Shown: positions 9,501 to 17,620 of the stretch, one piece after another
How the letters are laid out: every line of letters begins with the position of its first letter
How positions within the stretch are numbered: the first letter of the stretch is position 1
NCBI RefSeq assembly: GCF_040187885.1
Contig: NZ_JBDPLH010000003.1
Location: 434,001-498,000 of the forward strand
From: Roseateles_E cavernae
GTDB lineage: Bacteria > Pseudomonadota > Gammaproteobacteria > Burkholderiales > Burkholderiaceae_C
Reading direction: 5' to 3'
Length of the DNA: 64,000 bases
The notes under the pieces: generated by a model
What the model was told of the DNA's origin: nothing
Databases searched by the model: none
What the model saw: the letters and a program-made list of their open reading frames with translations, nothing else
Program-made: the position numbers and the translations under genes

Positions 9501-9732
9501 GCCAGAGATTGACGCCGAAGGAGCCCAGCCAGATCCCCGGCGCGACCTGGCGGCCCAGGCACAGCACGGCGGCGAGCGCCAGTCCGGCGCCGGGGTAGAG
9601 CGGCGAGGCGTAGTTCGGGGGGACGGCCAGCTTGACCGTCAGCAGGCCCAGCAGCGCATAGGCCAGGGCCAAAGCCAGGGCCTGCATGGGCCAGCTGGTG
9701 AGCAGACGATGAGGGCGCGGCATCCGCCCCAT
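6550..9732 (-). CDS. MASE1-CHASE-PAS hybrid sensor histidine kinase/response regulator
   Basis: A 1060-residue membrane hybrid kinase. Order of parts: an N-terminal MASE1-type block of about eight TM helices (residues 10-290), a CHASE-type sensory region ending in another TM helix (about residue 510), a PAS/PAC domain (FRNIFDNVPIGIIFADLDG onward), HisKA with the phospho-accepting His696 in SHELRTPLNAML, a HATPase_c domain (DSGLGLSP, GTGIGLVICKRL), and a receiver domain with VYIEDNATNVEVMRG and the phospho-acceptor Asp985 in LLLLDMQLPD. The ligand is unknown. No separate DNA-binding regulator is adjacent; the only same-strand neighbour downstream is cheW. Confidence 0.92.
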   Translation of the reverse strand: MGRMPRPHRLLTSWPMQALALALAYALLGLLTVKLAVPPNYASPLYPGAGLALAAVLCLGRQVAPGIWLGSFGVNLWLGQDIGLNSLLVPALAGLGATLQALAGAWLVGRWISQPLTLSEPRDLARFYLLGAGLACVVSASCGTAALLLVGAITPPELAANWASWWLGDTVGVLIGAPVALTLLAQPRSAWAPRRLSVGLPLLIATLLMALATLKVGEWDAHRERSNFEREAAAAASALETALREPLGALEAMHGLLLVAPQISRADFERGSAAYLLPGGNLLALGWAADLARADVAAFDQQARADGLPGYQARDRQRPGDFKPEADEPMLAIRLIEPLARNAPALGVNIRSIPASRQALQRTQRTALPSATAGFQLSQDSGVSIGVVIYQALYRGQPSTEAQRRQTQRGVVFATIRPDLLVQTVSTTMPAHLRICLVDTDPAAPHRRLAGPDGCETLPSAVPHTLRPVSFAGRNWDIVIYAPQGGPRESGRSSWAFAMVGLLCTALLGALLLTVTGRARRIADLVQERTAELQHEVGERERASRALVESERRFRNIFDNVPIGIIFADLDGMPQEANPHICRMLGYAAEELLSRRSLAITHPDDRSEDVRLARLLLAGKIGMYRREKRYLAKDGRIVHGRALVSLLRDAKGEPYRLVGVVEDITDQLKMRELEHARALAEAANRAKNEFLSRMSHELRTPLNAMLGFTQLLEMDRTQPLSERQRGWAAQVQQAGWHLLEMINDTLDLSRIESGSMKLDLQRQNLAELLDDALALIEKPAGQRGISIHKNLDLQALHALGDATRIRQVLTNLLSNAVKYNIEGGSITIGSQRVDALSVELSVSDSGLGLSPAQLAALFQPFNRLGREHSGTEGTGIGLVICKRLAELMGGALTVSSVEGRGSRFALRLPAATEAGPQTGASAVPSTEPAYAAPKRVVYIEDNATNVEVMRGILAQRRQILLEVHADGRSGLAAVLADPPDLLLLDMQLPDTTGLALLQALRAAPQCAALPVVAVSANALPDHIERTRAAGAQHYLTKPVEVRELLDLLDELLGGAGPQAK

Positions 9733-9745
9733 CCTAGCCCAGAGC

Positions 9746-9766
9746 TTGCGGCCGGTGTGGCCGCAA
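9746..9766. repeat. Perfect hairpin between ychF and the hybrid kinase
   Basis: An 8-bp perfect stem (TTGCGGCC / GGCCGCAA) with a 5-base loop lies between the ychF stop and the kinase start, both minus-strand genes. A T-run exists only on the plus-strand side, so it is not a standard terminator for ychF; it may limit read-through or stabilise mRNA. Confidence 0.4.
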
Positions 9767-9780
9767 TGCCGCTCGTTTTT

Positions 9781-10872
<1,092 letters not shown>

Positions 10873-10945
10873 GGGGGAACTTTCGCTGGGGCCGAATGGC
10901 AAAACGGGCATTTTAATCGCCCCCGGCCGCTGCGCCGGCGCCTCC

Positions 10946-10951
10946 TACAAT
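10946..10951 (+). promoter_or_regulatory. Candidate -10 box of the UbiH-like gene
   Basis: TACAAT matches the sigma-70 -10 consensus at five of six positions and lies so close to the proposed ATG at 10959 that the transcript would be nearly leaderless. No good -35 is visible at the usual distance, so this is tentative. Confidence 0.35.
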
Positions 10952-10958
10952 GCGCGCC

Positions 10959-12071
10959 ATGGAAAGAGTCGACATCCTGGTGCGTGGTGAGGGCTGTGTA
11001 GGCCGGGCTTTGGCGCTGGCGCTGGGCGCCCAGGGGCTGCGCGTGGCCTTGCTCGGCGGCGTCGCGCCGGCCGCGCCGCGTGATGACGATTTGCGCACCT
11101 ATGCGTTGAATGCCGCCTCGGTGGCCCTGCTGCGCGAGCTCAGGGTCTGGGACGCGCTGCCGCCCGATGCCATCAGCCCGGTCTATGAAATGCAGGTGCA
11201 GGGCGATCAGGCGGCCGGCCAGCTGGCTTTCTCCGCCTGGCAGCAGGGCGTGCGCGAGCTGGCCTATATCGTCGATGCCGGCGCGCTGGATCAGCAGCTG
11301 GGCGTGGCGGTCGGCTTTGCGCCCCATGTGCGGCGCGTGAGCCAGCCGGTGGCGGCCGAGCTGCAGGCCTTGTGCGAGGGGCGCGACTCGGCCGGCCGCG
11401 CCGCTTTAGGCGTGCACTTTGACAAGCAGGCCTACGGACACCATGCGATCGCCGCCCGCCTGGTCGCGGACCGGCCGCACCAGGGTGTCGCGCGGCAATG
11501 GTTCCGCTCACCCGATGTGCTGGCCCTGCTGCCCTTTGAGCGGCCGGCGCCGGCCCGCTCTTACGGCCTGGTGTGGTCCCTGCCCGAGGCCCGCGCGGCC
11601 GAGTTGCTGGCGGCCAGCGAGGCCGAGTTCGAGCAGGCCTTGATGGCGGCCAGCGGTGGCGAGGCCGGCGCGCTGCGCCTGAGCGGCGCGCGTGCCGCCT
11701 GGCCGCTGGCGCTGGCCCGGGCCGATGCGGTCAGCGGGCCCGGCTGGGTGTTGCTGGGTGACGCCGCCCATCTGGTCCATCCGCTGGCCGGCCAGGGCCT
11801 GAATCTGGGCCTGGCCGATGTCGCAACCTTGGCCCGGGTGCTGCGGCAGCGTGAAAGCTGGCGGGCCGTGTCCGACGAGCGCCTGCTGCGCCGCTATGCG
11901 CGCGAGCGGGCCGCGCCGACCTGGGCCATGGGCGAGCTGACTGATGGCCTGCTGCGCGTTTTTGCCAGCGAGGCCCCGGCCCTGCGCGGACTGCGCAACC
12001 AGGGCATGGGCCTGCTGAACCGGCTGCCGCCCGTCAAGCGCTGGCTGACGTCGCGAGCGCTGGGTCTGTGA
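10959..12071 (+). CDS. UbiH/UbiF-type FAD-dependent monooxygenase
   Basis: A 370-residue flavoprotein hydroxylase of the UbiH/VisC family, which hydroxylates the ring of ubiquinone precursors. The N-terminal FAD dinucleotide motif is degenerate (ILVRGEGCVGRALALALG instead of GxGxxG), while the second FAD motif is intact (GWVLLGDAAHLVHPLAGQG). Two ATGs are possible (10950 and 10959); I prefer 10959 because TACAAT overlaps the first one. A DsbC-type gene follows 25 bases downstream. The exact hydroxylation position cannot be told from sequence; other aromatic hydroxylases of the family are the alternative. Confidence 0.8.
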   Translation: MERVDILVRGEGCVGRALALALGAQGLRVALLGGVAPAAPRDDDLRTYALNAASVALLRELRVWDALPPDAISPVYEMQVQGDQAAGQLAFSAWQQGVRELAYIVDAGALDQQLGVAVGFAPHVRRVSQPVAAELQALCEGRDSAGRAALGVHFDKQAYGHHAIAARLVADRPHQGVARQWFRSPDVLALLPFERPAPARSYGLVWSLPEARAAELLAASEAEFEQALMAASGGEAGALRLSGARAAWPLALARADAVSGPGWVLLGDAAHLVHPLAGQGLNLGLADVATLARVLRQRESWRAVSDERLLRRYARERAAPTWAMGELTDGLLRVFASEAPALRGLRNQGMGLLNRLPPVKRWLTSRALGL

Positions 12072-12096
12072 ATCACATTGAATCGAGGATGTCCCG

Positions 12097-12816
12097 ATGC
12101 TGAAGATGAAATCGCTGGGCCTGGCCCTGCTGCTGTGCGCGCCGCTGGCCCAGGCCAATGAGGCAGTGATCCGCAAGAACCTGAGCGAGCGCCTGCCCAA
12201 TCTGCCCAAGATCGACGAGGTGCGCGCCGCCGCCTTTCCGGGCCTGTGGGAGATCCGCATCGGCACCGAGATCCGCTACACCGACCCGACCGGCAGCTAT
12301 CTGATCGAGGGCGAGCTGATCGATGTGAAGGCACGCCCGGTCCGCAATCTGACCGCTGAGCGAGTCGACAAGCTCAACCAGATCGATTTCGCCGCGCTGC
12401 CGCTGAAGGATGCGGTGGTCTGGAAGAGCGGCAATGGCAAGCGCCGCATCGCCGTCTTCGCCGATCCGAACTGCGGCTATTGCAAGCGCTTCGAGCGCAG
12501 CCTGCAGGACGTCAAGGACATCACCGTCTACACCTTCCTGATCCCCATCCTGGGCGGCGACTCGCCGGACAAGTCGCGCGCGATCTGGTGCGCCAAGGAC
12601 AGTACCGCGACCTGGATGGCCTGGATGCTGGAGGGCAAGGTGCCGCCCAAGCCCGCTACCAGCTGCGATGACGCGGCCATCGAGCGCAATCTGGCGCTGG
12701 CGCGCAAGCACCAGGTCAACGGCACGCCGGCCGTGATCTTCGAGGACGGCAGCCGCGCCCCGGGCGCGATCAGCGCCGAGCAGCTGGAGCGCCGCCTGGC
12801 TGCCAACAAGTCCTGA
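12097..12816 (+). CDS. dsbC: DsbC family periplasmic disulfide isomerase
   Basis: A 239-residue periplasmic protein with a clear Sec signal peptide (cleavage near APLAQA-NEA), an N-terminal dimerisation region and a C-terminal thioredoxin-fold domain with active site CGYC (Cys126, Cys129) in FADPNCGYCKRF, and the cis-Pro loop NGTPAVIF. A second cysteine pair (IWCAKD and SCDDA) is also present, as in DsbC. It reshuffles wrong disulfides in exported proteins. GAGG just upstream of the ATG supports the start. Confidence 0.9.
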   Translation: MLKMKSLGLALLLCAPLAQANEAVIRKNLSERLPNLPKIDEVRAAAFPGLWEIRIGTEIRYTDPTGSYLIEGELIDVKARPVRNLTAERVDKLNQIDFAALPLKDAVVWKSGNGKRRIAVFADPNCGYCKRFERSLQDVKDITVYTFLIPILGGDSPDKSRAIWCAKDSTATWMAWMLEGKVPPKPATSCDDAAIERNLALARKHQVNGTPAVIFEDGSRAPGAISAEQLERRLAANKS

Positions 12817-12855
12817 CCTCTTTCTCTCGACTCTTTTCCCATTTCGGAGCGACGC

Positions 12856-13317
12856 ATGCCTGCTGCCGCGAGCGCCAGCCCCCCCTTGTCATCGAACCCG
12901 CTGGCCCAGCGCCTGGCCTATGCCGGGCTGATCCCCTTTGTGCTGGGTGCCGCCCTGGTCTGGCTGCTGGCCGGCTTCAACGCCGACGCCCATGCCTTCG
13001 CGGCGCTGGGGCTGTCGGCCTATGCCGCCGTGGTCGTGTCCTTTCTGGGCGGTATTCACTGGGGCCTGGGTTTCAGGCAGCAAATCCCGTCGCCGCAGCC
13101 TTTTATCTGGGGTGTCGTGCCCTCGCTGCTGGCCTGGGTGGCGGTGGTGATGCCGGCCTATGCGGGCCTGGTCGTGCACGGGGTGATGCTGGTGGTCTGC
13201 TATCTGGTCGACCGGCGTTGCTATCCGGCCCTGGGCGCCGGTGCCTGGCTGACTTTGCGATTCCGGCTCAGTGCGATCGCCGGCCTGTGCTGCTTCCTGG
13301 GTGCTGCGGGCAGCTGA
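12856..13317 (+). CDS. DUF3429 membrane protein
   Basis: A 153-residue protein with about five hydrophobic segments (starting LAYAGLIPFVLGAALVWLL), the FLGGIHWGLG motif near residue 65 and RFRLSAIAG near the end, which are characteristic of DUF3429. Function unknown. Start at 12856 has GGAGCGACGC directly upstream. Its stop lies 4 bases before the M61 peptidase start, suggesting co-transcription. Confidence 0.85.
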   Translation: MPAAASASPPLSSNPLAQRLAYAGLIPFVLGAALVWLLAGFNADAHAFAALGLSAYAAVVVSFLGGIHWGLGFRQQIPSPQPFIWGVVPSLLAWVAVVMPAYAGLVVHGVMLVVCYLVDRRCYPALGAGAWLTLRFRLSAIAGLCCFLGAAGS

Positions 13318-13321
13318 ACGG

Positions 13322-15079
13322 ATGATCAATTACAAGATCGAGATCGCCGATGCCCATGCGCATCTGTTCCAGCTCACGCTGACGATTCCGGCGCCGGCCG
13401 AAACGCAGGCGCTGAGCCTGCCGGTCTGGATACCGGGCAGCTATATGGTGCGCGAGTTCTCGCGCCATCTCGGCGGCCTGCAGGCGCGCCAGGGCAGCCG
13501 CGCGGTGGCCTTGCGCCAGACCAGCAAATGCAGCTGGGAGGCGCGCTGCAGCGGTCGTGGCGCGCTGGTCGTCAGCTACCAGGTCTATGCCTTCGACAGC
13601 TCGGTGCGGGCCGCCTTTCTGGACGCGCAACGTGGCTTCTTCAATGGCGCCAGCCTGTGCCTGCGCGCCCATGGCAAGGAGGCACAGAGCCATGGCATCG
13701 AGCTGGCGGGGCTGCCCGAGGGCTGGCAGGTCGCCACTTCGATGACAGCCACCGGCGTGTCGAGCTATCAGGCGGCCGATTACGACGAGTTGATCGACCA
13801 TCCCTTCGAGCTGGGGCGCTTCTGGCGCGGCGAGTTCAATGCTTCCGGCGTGCCGCATCAGCTGGTGGTCAGCGGCGCGCAGCCGGTGTTCGACGGCACG
13901 CGGCTGCTGGCCGATGCGCAACGCATCTGCGAGGCGCAGATCGCCCTCTGGCACGGCGAGCGGCGCGGCGCCGGGCCGGCACTGCCGTTCGGGCGCTATG
14001 TCTTCCTGCTCAATGCGGTGGACGAGGGCTATGGCGGGCTCGAACACCGAGCCAGCACCGCGCTGATCGCGGCGCGCCGCGATCTGCCGGTGCTGGGGCA
14101 GCAGGAGGTCTCGGATGGCTATCTGCGCCTGCTGGGCCTGATCAGCCACGAGTACTTCCACACCTGGAACGTCAAGCGCCTGCGCCCCGATACCTTCGCC
14201 AGCTTCGATTACAGCCAGGAGAACTACACCGAGCTGCTGTGGTTCTTCGAGGGCTTCACCTCCTACTACGACGATCTGATGCTGCGCCGCTGCGGCCTGA
14301 TCGACGAGGCCCGCTATCTGAAGCTGCTCAGCGCCACCATCAGCGCGGTGCTGGCCGTGCCGGGGCGCAAGCAGCAAAGCCTGGCCCAGGCCAGCTTCGA
14401 TGCCTGGATCCGCTACTACCGCCAGGACGAGAACACGCCCAACTCCACCGTCAGCTATTACGCCAAGGGCGCGCTGCTGGCGCTGGCGCTGGACCTGAGC
14501 CTGCGCAGCCAATCCCAGGGACCGTCCCGCGGGGCCAGTCTCGATGAGGTCTTGCGCCTGCTGTGGCAGCGCAGCGGCGGCGGGCCGATCAGCGAGGCCG
14601 ATATCCTGGCCGTGGTCGCAGAGGCCGGCGGTGCGGCGCTGGCCGAGGAGCTGCGGCAGTGGGTGCATGGCACCGAGGATCTGCCGCTGCCGGCGCTGCT
14701 GGAGCGCGTCGGGCTGCGCTGGTGCAGCGACAAGGCCAGCCTGGCCCAGCGCCTGGGCCTGCGCGTCAGCGAGACGGACGGCATCCGTGTCAAGCAGGTG
14801 CTGCAGGGCTCGGCGGCGCTGGCCGGCGGCCTGGCGGCCGGTGATGAGATCCTGGCCTGCAACAGCTGGCGCTTGCGCAAGCTCGACGAGGCGCTGCAAA
14901 CCTTGGCGCCCGAACGCTTGAGCCAGATGGCGCTGCTGGTGGCGCGCGACCAGCGGGTGCTGAGCCTGAACCTGTGTCTGCCGCTGGAGCCTCAGGTCGG
15001 CGCTCCGGTGCGGCTGAGTCCGGCCGAGAAAGCCCCGGCGCGCGCTCTCGGCCTGCGCCGGGCATGGCTGGGCGGCTGA
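13322..15079 (+). CDS. M61 family glycyl-type aminopeptidase with PDZ domain
   Basis: A 585-residue zinc metallopeptidase. The N-terminal beta-rich domain (YKIEIADAHAHLFQLTL) is followed by the gluzincin site HEYFH (His276, Glu277, His280) with Glu310 in FFEGFTSYYDD as third zinc ligand, then a helical domain and a C-terminal PDZ-like region (IRVKQVLQGSAALAGGLAAGDEIL). No signal peptide is visible, so a cytoplasmic location is likely. Its last 16 bases overlap the next gene. The family cleaves N-terminal glycine or alanine; the natural substrate is unknown. Confidence 0.9.
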   Translation: MINYKIEIADAHAHLFQLTLTIPAPAETQALSLPVWIPGSYMVREFSRHLGGLQARQGSRAVALRQTSKCSWEARCSGRGALVVSYQVYAFDSSVRAAFLDAQRGFFNGASLCLRAHGKEAQSHGIELAGLPEGWQVATSMTATGVSSYQAADYDELIDHPFELGRFWRGEFNASGVPHQLVVSGAQPVFDGTRLLADAQRICEAQIALWHGERRGAGPALPFGRYVFLLNAVDEGYGGLEHRASTALIAARRDLPVLGQQEVSDGYLRLLGLISHEYFHTWNVKRLRPDTFASFDYSQENYTELLWFFEGFTSYYDDLMLRRCGLIDEARYLKLLSATISAVLAVPGRKQQSLAQASFDAWIRYYRQDENTPNSTVSYYAKGALLALALDLSLRSQSQGPSRGASLDEVLRLLWQRSGGGPISEADILAVVAEAGGAALAEELRQWVHGTEDLPLPALLERVGLRWCSDKASLAQRLGLRVSETDGIRVKQVLQGSAALAGGLAAGDEILACNSWRLRKLDEALQTLAPERLSQMALLVARDQRVLSLNLCLPLEPQVGAPVRLSPAEKAPARALGLRRAWLGG

Positions 15080-16134
15080 AGCGCCGGGGCCTGCTGGCCC
15101 TGATCGTGCTGCTGGTGCTGCTGGCGCATGGCTGGCTGGGGCGCACGCTGCAGCTGGGGCCGCCAGGCGAAGCGGCGCCGCCACGGCTGGCGGCGGCCTT
15201 TGTCCGCGAACTGGTCGAGCAGGCACCGCCCAAGCGTCTGGCCGCGCCGGCGCCTATGCCCAGGCTCAAGAAGCCCCAGCCACTGCACAGCAGCGTGCTG
15301 GCGCCGCTGCCCGAAGTTCCCGTGCTGGAGGCGCTGGCAGAGTTGTCGGCGCCGGCCGAGTTGCCCGCTGCAGCAGAGCTCGCGCTGGGCGAGCCGGCCG
15401 AGCCCGGCCCGGAGTGGCCGCTGTCCACCCAGCTCAGCTACCGCCTGCAAGGCAATTTCCGCGGGCCGCTGGAGGGGGAGGCCCAGGTGCAATGGCTGCG
15501 CCAGGGTCGGCGCTACCAGGTGCACCTCGATGTACTGGTCGGCGCCCGTTTCGCGCCGCTGATCACACGCCGCATGAGCAGCGACGGGCTGCTGACGCCC
15601 GAGGGAATAGCGCCCCAGCGCTATGACGAGGACACAAAGATGCTGCTGCGCGATGCGAGGCACAGCAAGATCTCGTTCGAGGGTCAGGTCTTGCTGCTGG
15701 CCGATGGCAAGGCGCAGCCCCAGCCGCCGGGCGTGCAGGATGCGGCCAGTCAGTTCGTGCATCTGACCTGGCTGTTCCTGACCGGGCGTGAAACGCTGCG
15801 GCCGGGCCTGGTCATTGAGATGCCCCTGGCCCTGCCACGCCGGCTCTACCGCTGGCGCTACGAGGTGATTGGCGAGGAGGAGCTGCACACGCCGATGGGG
15901 CCGCTGAGCGCCTGGCATCTGCGGCCCTTGTTCGACCACGGGGAGGGCCGTGTCCAGGACCTGAAGGCCGAGGTCTGGCTGGCGCCGGGCCTGCAATACC
16001 TGCCGGTGCGGCTGCTGATACGCCAGGACGACGGCAGCCACCTCGACCTGATGCTGAAAGCCCCGCCGCTGCAGGCCGCGCCTGACCCTATAGTTGCGCC
16101 CATCGAGCCACAAGACCCACGGAGACCCGAATGA
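15064..16134 (+). CDS. DUF3108 protein with N-terminal membrane anchor
   Basis: A 356-residue protein with one N-terminal TM segment (about residues 9-21), an Ala/Pro/Glu-rich linker (roughly residues 60-110) and a C-terminal DUF3108 domain that begins at LSYRLQGNFRGPLEGEAQVQW and ends near LPVRLLIRQDDGSHLDLML. The linker resembles periplasm-spanning segments, which would place the domain outside the inner membrane. Function unknown. The start at 15064 begins inside the M61 gene and starts the basic-hydrophobic anchor; the stop overlaps the hydratase ATG (ATGA). Confidence 0.75.
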   Translation: MAGRLKRRGLLALIVLLVLLAHGWLGRTLQLGPPGEAAPPRLAAAFVRELVEQAPPKRLAAPAPMPRLKKPQPLHSSVLAPLPEVPVLEALAELSAPAELPAAAELALGEPAEPGPEWPLSTQLSYRLQGNFRGPLEGEAQVQWLRQGRRYQVHLDVLVGARFAPLITRRMSSDGLLTPEGIAPQRYDEDTKMLLRDARHSKISFEGQVLLLADGKAQPQPPGVQDAASQFVHLTWLFLTGRETLRPGLVIEMPLALPRRLYRWRYEVIGEEELHTPMGPLSAWHLRPLFDHGEGRVQDLKAEVWLAPGLQYLPVRLLIRQDDGSHLDLMLKAPPLQAAPDPIVAPIEPQDPRRPE

Positions 16135-16919
16135 CTTATGAATGCATCCTGAGCACTGTGCAGGGCGAGGGCGAGCGCAAGACCGGCCTGATCACCCTGA
16201 ACCGGCCCAAGCAGCTCAATGCGCTGAACGACCAGCTAATGGACGAACTGGGCCAGGCCCTGTTGGCCTTCGATGCCGACGACAGCATCGGCTGCATCGT
16301 GCTGACCGGCTCTGAGCGCGCCTTCGCGGCCGGCGCCGACATCCCGACGATGGCCCCGCACAACTTCATGAGCGCCTTCAAGAGCGGCCTGATCTCGAAG
16401 AACTGGGAAACCATTCTGCAGGTCAGGAAGCCGGTGATCGCGGCGGTGGCCGGCTTCGCGCTGGGCGGTGGCTGCGAGCTGGCGATGATGTGCGACTTCA
16501 TCATCGCCGCCGACACGGCCAAGTTCGGCCAGCCCGAGATCAAGCTGGGCATCATCCCTGGCGCTGGCGGCACGCAACGCCTGCCGCGCGCGGTCGGCAA
16601 GAGCAAGGCCATGGACATGCTGCTGACCGCCCGCATGATGGATGCGGCCGAGGCCGAGCGGGGCGGCCTGGTGTCTCGCGTCGTCGCGGCGGACAAGCTG
16701 CTGGAGGAGGCGCTGGCCGCAGCCGAGCAGATCAACGGCTTCAGCGCGCCCTCGGTGGCCTTGATCAAGGAACTGGTGAACCTGGCCTACCAGGGCCCAC
16801 TGATCGACGGCGTCAATGTGGAGCGGCGCTATTTCCACGCGCTGTTCGGCACCGAGGACCAGCGCGAGGGCATGGATGCCTTCATCAACAAGCGCAAACC
16901 GGCGTTCAAGCACCGCTGA
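16131..16919 (+). CDS. Enoyl-CoA hydratase
   Basis: A 262-residue crotonase-fold enzyme that hydrates trans-2-enoyl-CoA in fatty-acid beta-oxidation. The oxyanion-hole segments FAAGADI and FALGGGCELAMMCD are present, as are both catalytic glutamates (in GGGCELA and QPEIKLGIIPGAGG). Length and motifs match short-chain enoyl-CoA hydratase (EchA/PaaF type). It is translationally coupled to the DUF3108 gene, an association with no obvious functional reason. Confidence 0.92.
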   Translation: MTYECILSTVQGEGERKTGLITLNRPKQLNALNDQLMDELGQALLAFDADDSIGCIVLTGSERAFAAGADIPTMAPHNFMSAFKSGLISKNWETILQVRKPVIAAVAGFALGGGCELAMMCDFIIAADTAKFGQPEIKLGIIPGAGGTQRLPRAVGKSKAMDMLLTARMMDAAEAERGGLVSRVVAADKLLEEALAAAEQINGFSAPSVALIKELVNLAYQGPLIDGVNVERRYFHALFGTEDQREGMDAFINKRKPAFKHR

Positions 16920-16971
16920 TCGCACAAACTGACGGCTCAGGGCTAACCCTGTCATGGATTCTTCTTATTTC

Positions 16972-17001
16972 TTGAACGGTCCATTCATGCTGGCCTAGTT
17001 T
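16972..17001 (+). promoter_or_regulatory. Candidate sigma-70 promoter of the DUF4148 gene
   Basis: TTGAAC (16972-16977), an 18-base spacer and TAGTTT (16996-17001) lie about 100 bases upstream of the DUF4148 start, in a relatively AT-rich 179-base gap. The -10 is imperfect, so this is a tentative call. Confidence 0.4.
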
Positions 17002-17098
17002 TTTTACCGAGTGGTGAGTTTTACAGTTGCATCCATGGACACGGCGGATCGACACACAAGGTCGGCGGTGTTCTCCAACAACCGTAAAGGAACTCATC

Positions 17099-17551
17099 AT
17101 GAAGAAGCTGACCGCAATTGCCCTGACCCTGTTGACCGCCGGTGCCGCGATGGCCAATGGCCTGAGCCGTGAAGAAGTCGTCGCCGAGCTGATGCGTGCC
17201 CGCAATGCCGGCGAGTTGGTCGCCCAGAACAGCGAGAACCCCGATGTCTTCGGCCGCACCACCATCAACACGGCTTCGACGACCAGCCGTAGCGCCGTCG
17301 TGGCCGAGCTGCAACGCGCCCGCCAGGCCGGTGAGCTCGACGGCCTGAACAGCGAGTCCGGCGTCGCCATCAAGGCGACCGGCTCGACGACGACCCGCGC
17401 CCAGGTGCTGGCCGAACTCGAGCGCGCCCGCGCCAGCGGCGAGCTGGATCTGCTGAACAGCAACAACCCCAGCTACGCCCAGCTGATCGCGCTGATTCCG
17501 GCCAAGTCGGCTGCCCAACAGCTGGCGGGTCAGCCCAAGAGCGCCCAGTAA
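17099..17551 (+). CDS. DUF4148 exported protein with three internal repeats
   Basis: A 150-residue protein with a Sec signal peptide (cleavage after AAMA) followed by three copies of a roughly 38-residue unit of the form S/TRxxVxAELxRARxxGEL...NS. DUF4148 proteins are abundant in Burkholderiales and thought to be periplasmic; no function is established. The ATG at 17099 has AAAGGAACTC upstream. It stands alone with its own promoter candidate and a strong terminator, which suggests independent and perhaps high expression. Confidence 0.85.
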   Translation: MKKLTAIALTLLTAGAAMANGLSREEVVAELMRARNAGELVAQNSENPDVFGRTTINTASTTSRSAVVAELQRARQAGELDGLNSESGVAIKATGSTTTRAQVLAELERARASGELDLLNSNNPSYAQLIALIPAKSAAQQLAGQPKSAQ

Positions 17552-17575
17552 GTAAAAAACGGCTTCGGCCAAGAC

Positions 17576-17600
17576 AAAGGCGGCCCGCGGGCCGCCTTTT
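17576..17600. terminator. Bidirectional terminator between DUF4148 gene and lysS
   Basis: GGCGGCCCGCGGGCCGCC is a perfect palindrome flanked by AAA on one side and TTTT on the other, between two convergent genes. Confidence 0.85.
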
Positions 17601-17620
17601 GTCGTTCATCTGGCCTGGGT

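Noticed and set aside
13268..15226. A 652-codon open frame antisense to the M61 peptidase gene.
   Set aside because: It mirrors the peptidase codons, has low-complexity Gln/Ala/Arg content and no recognisable motif.
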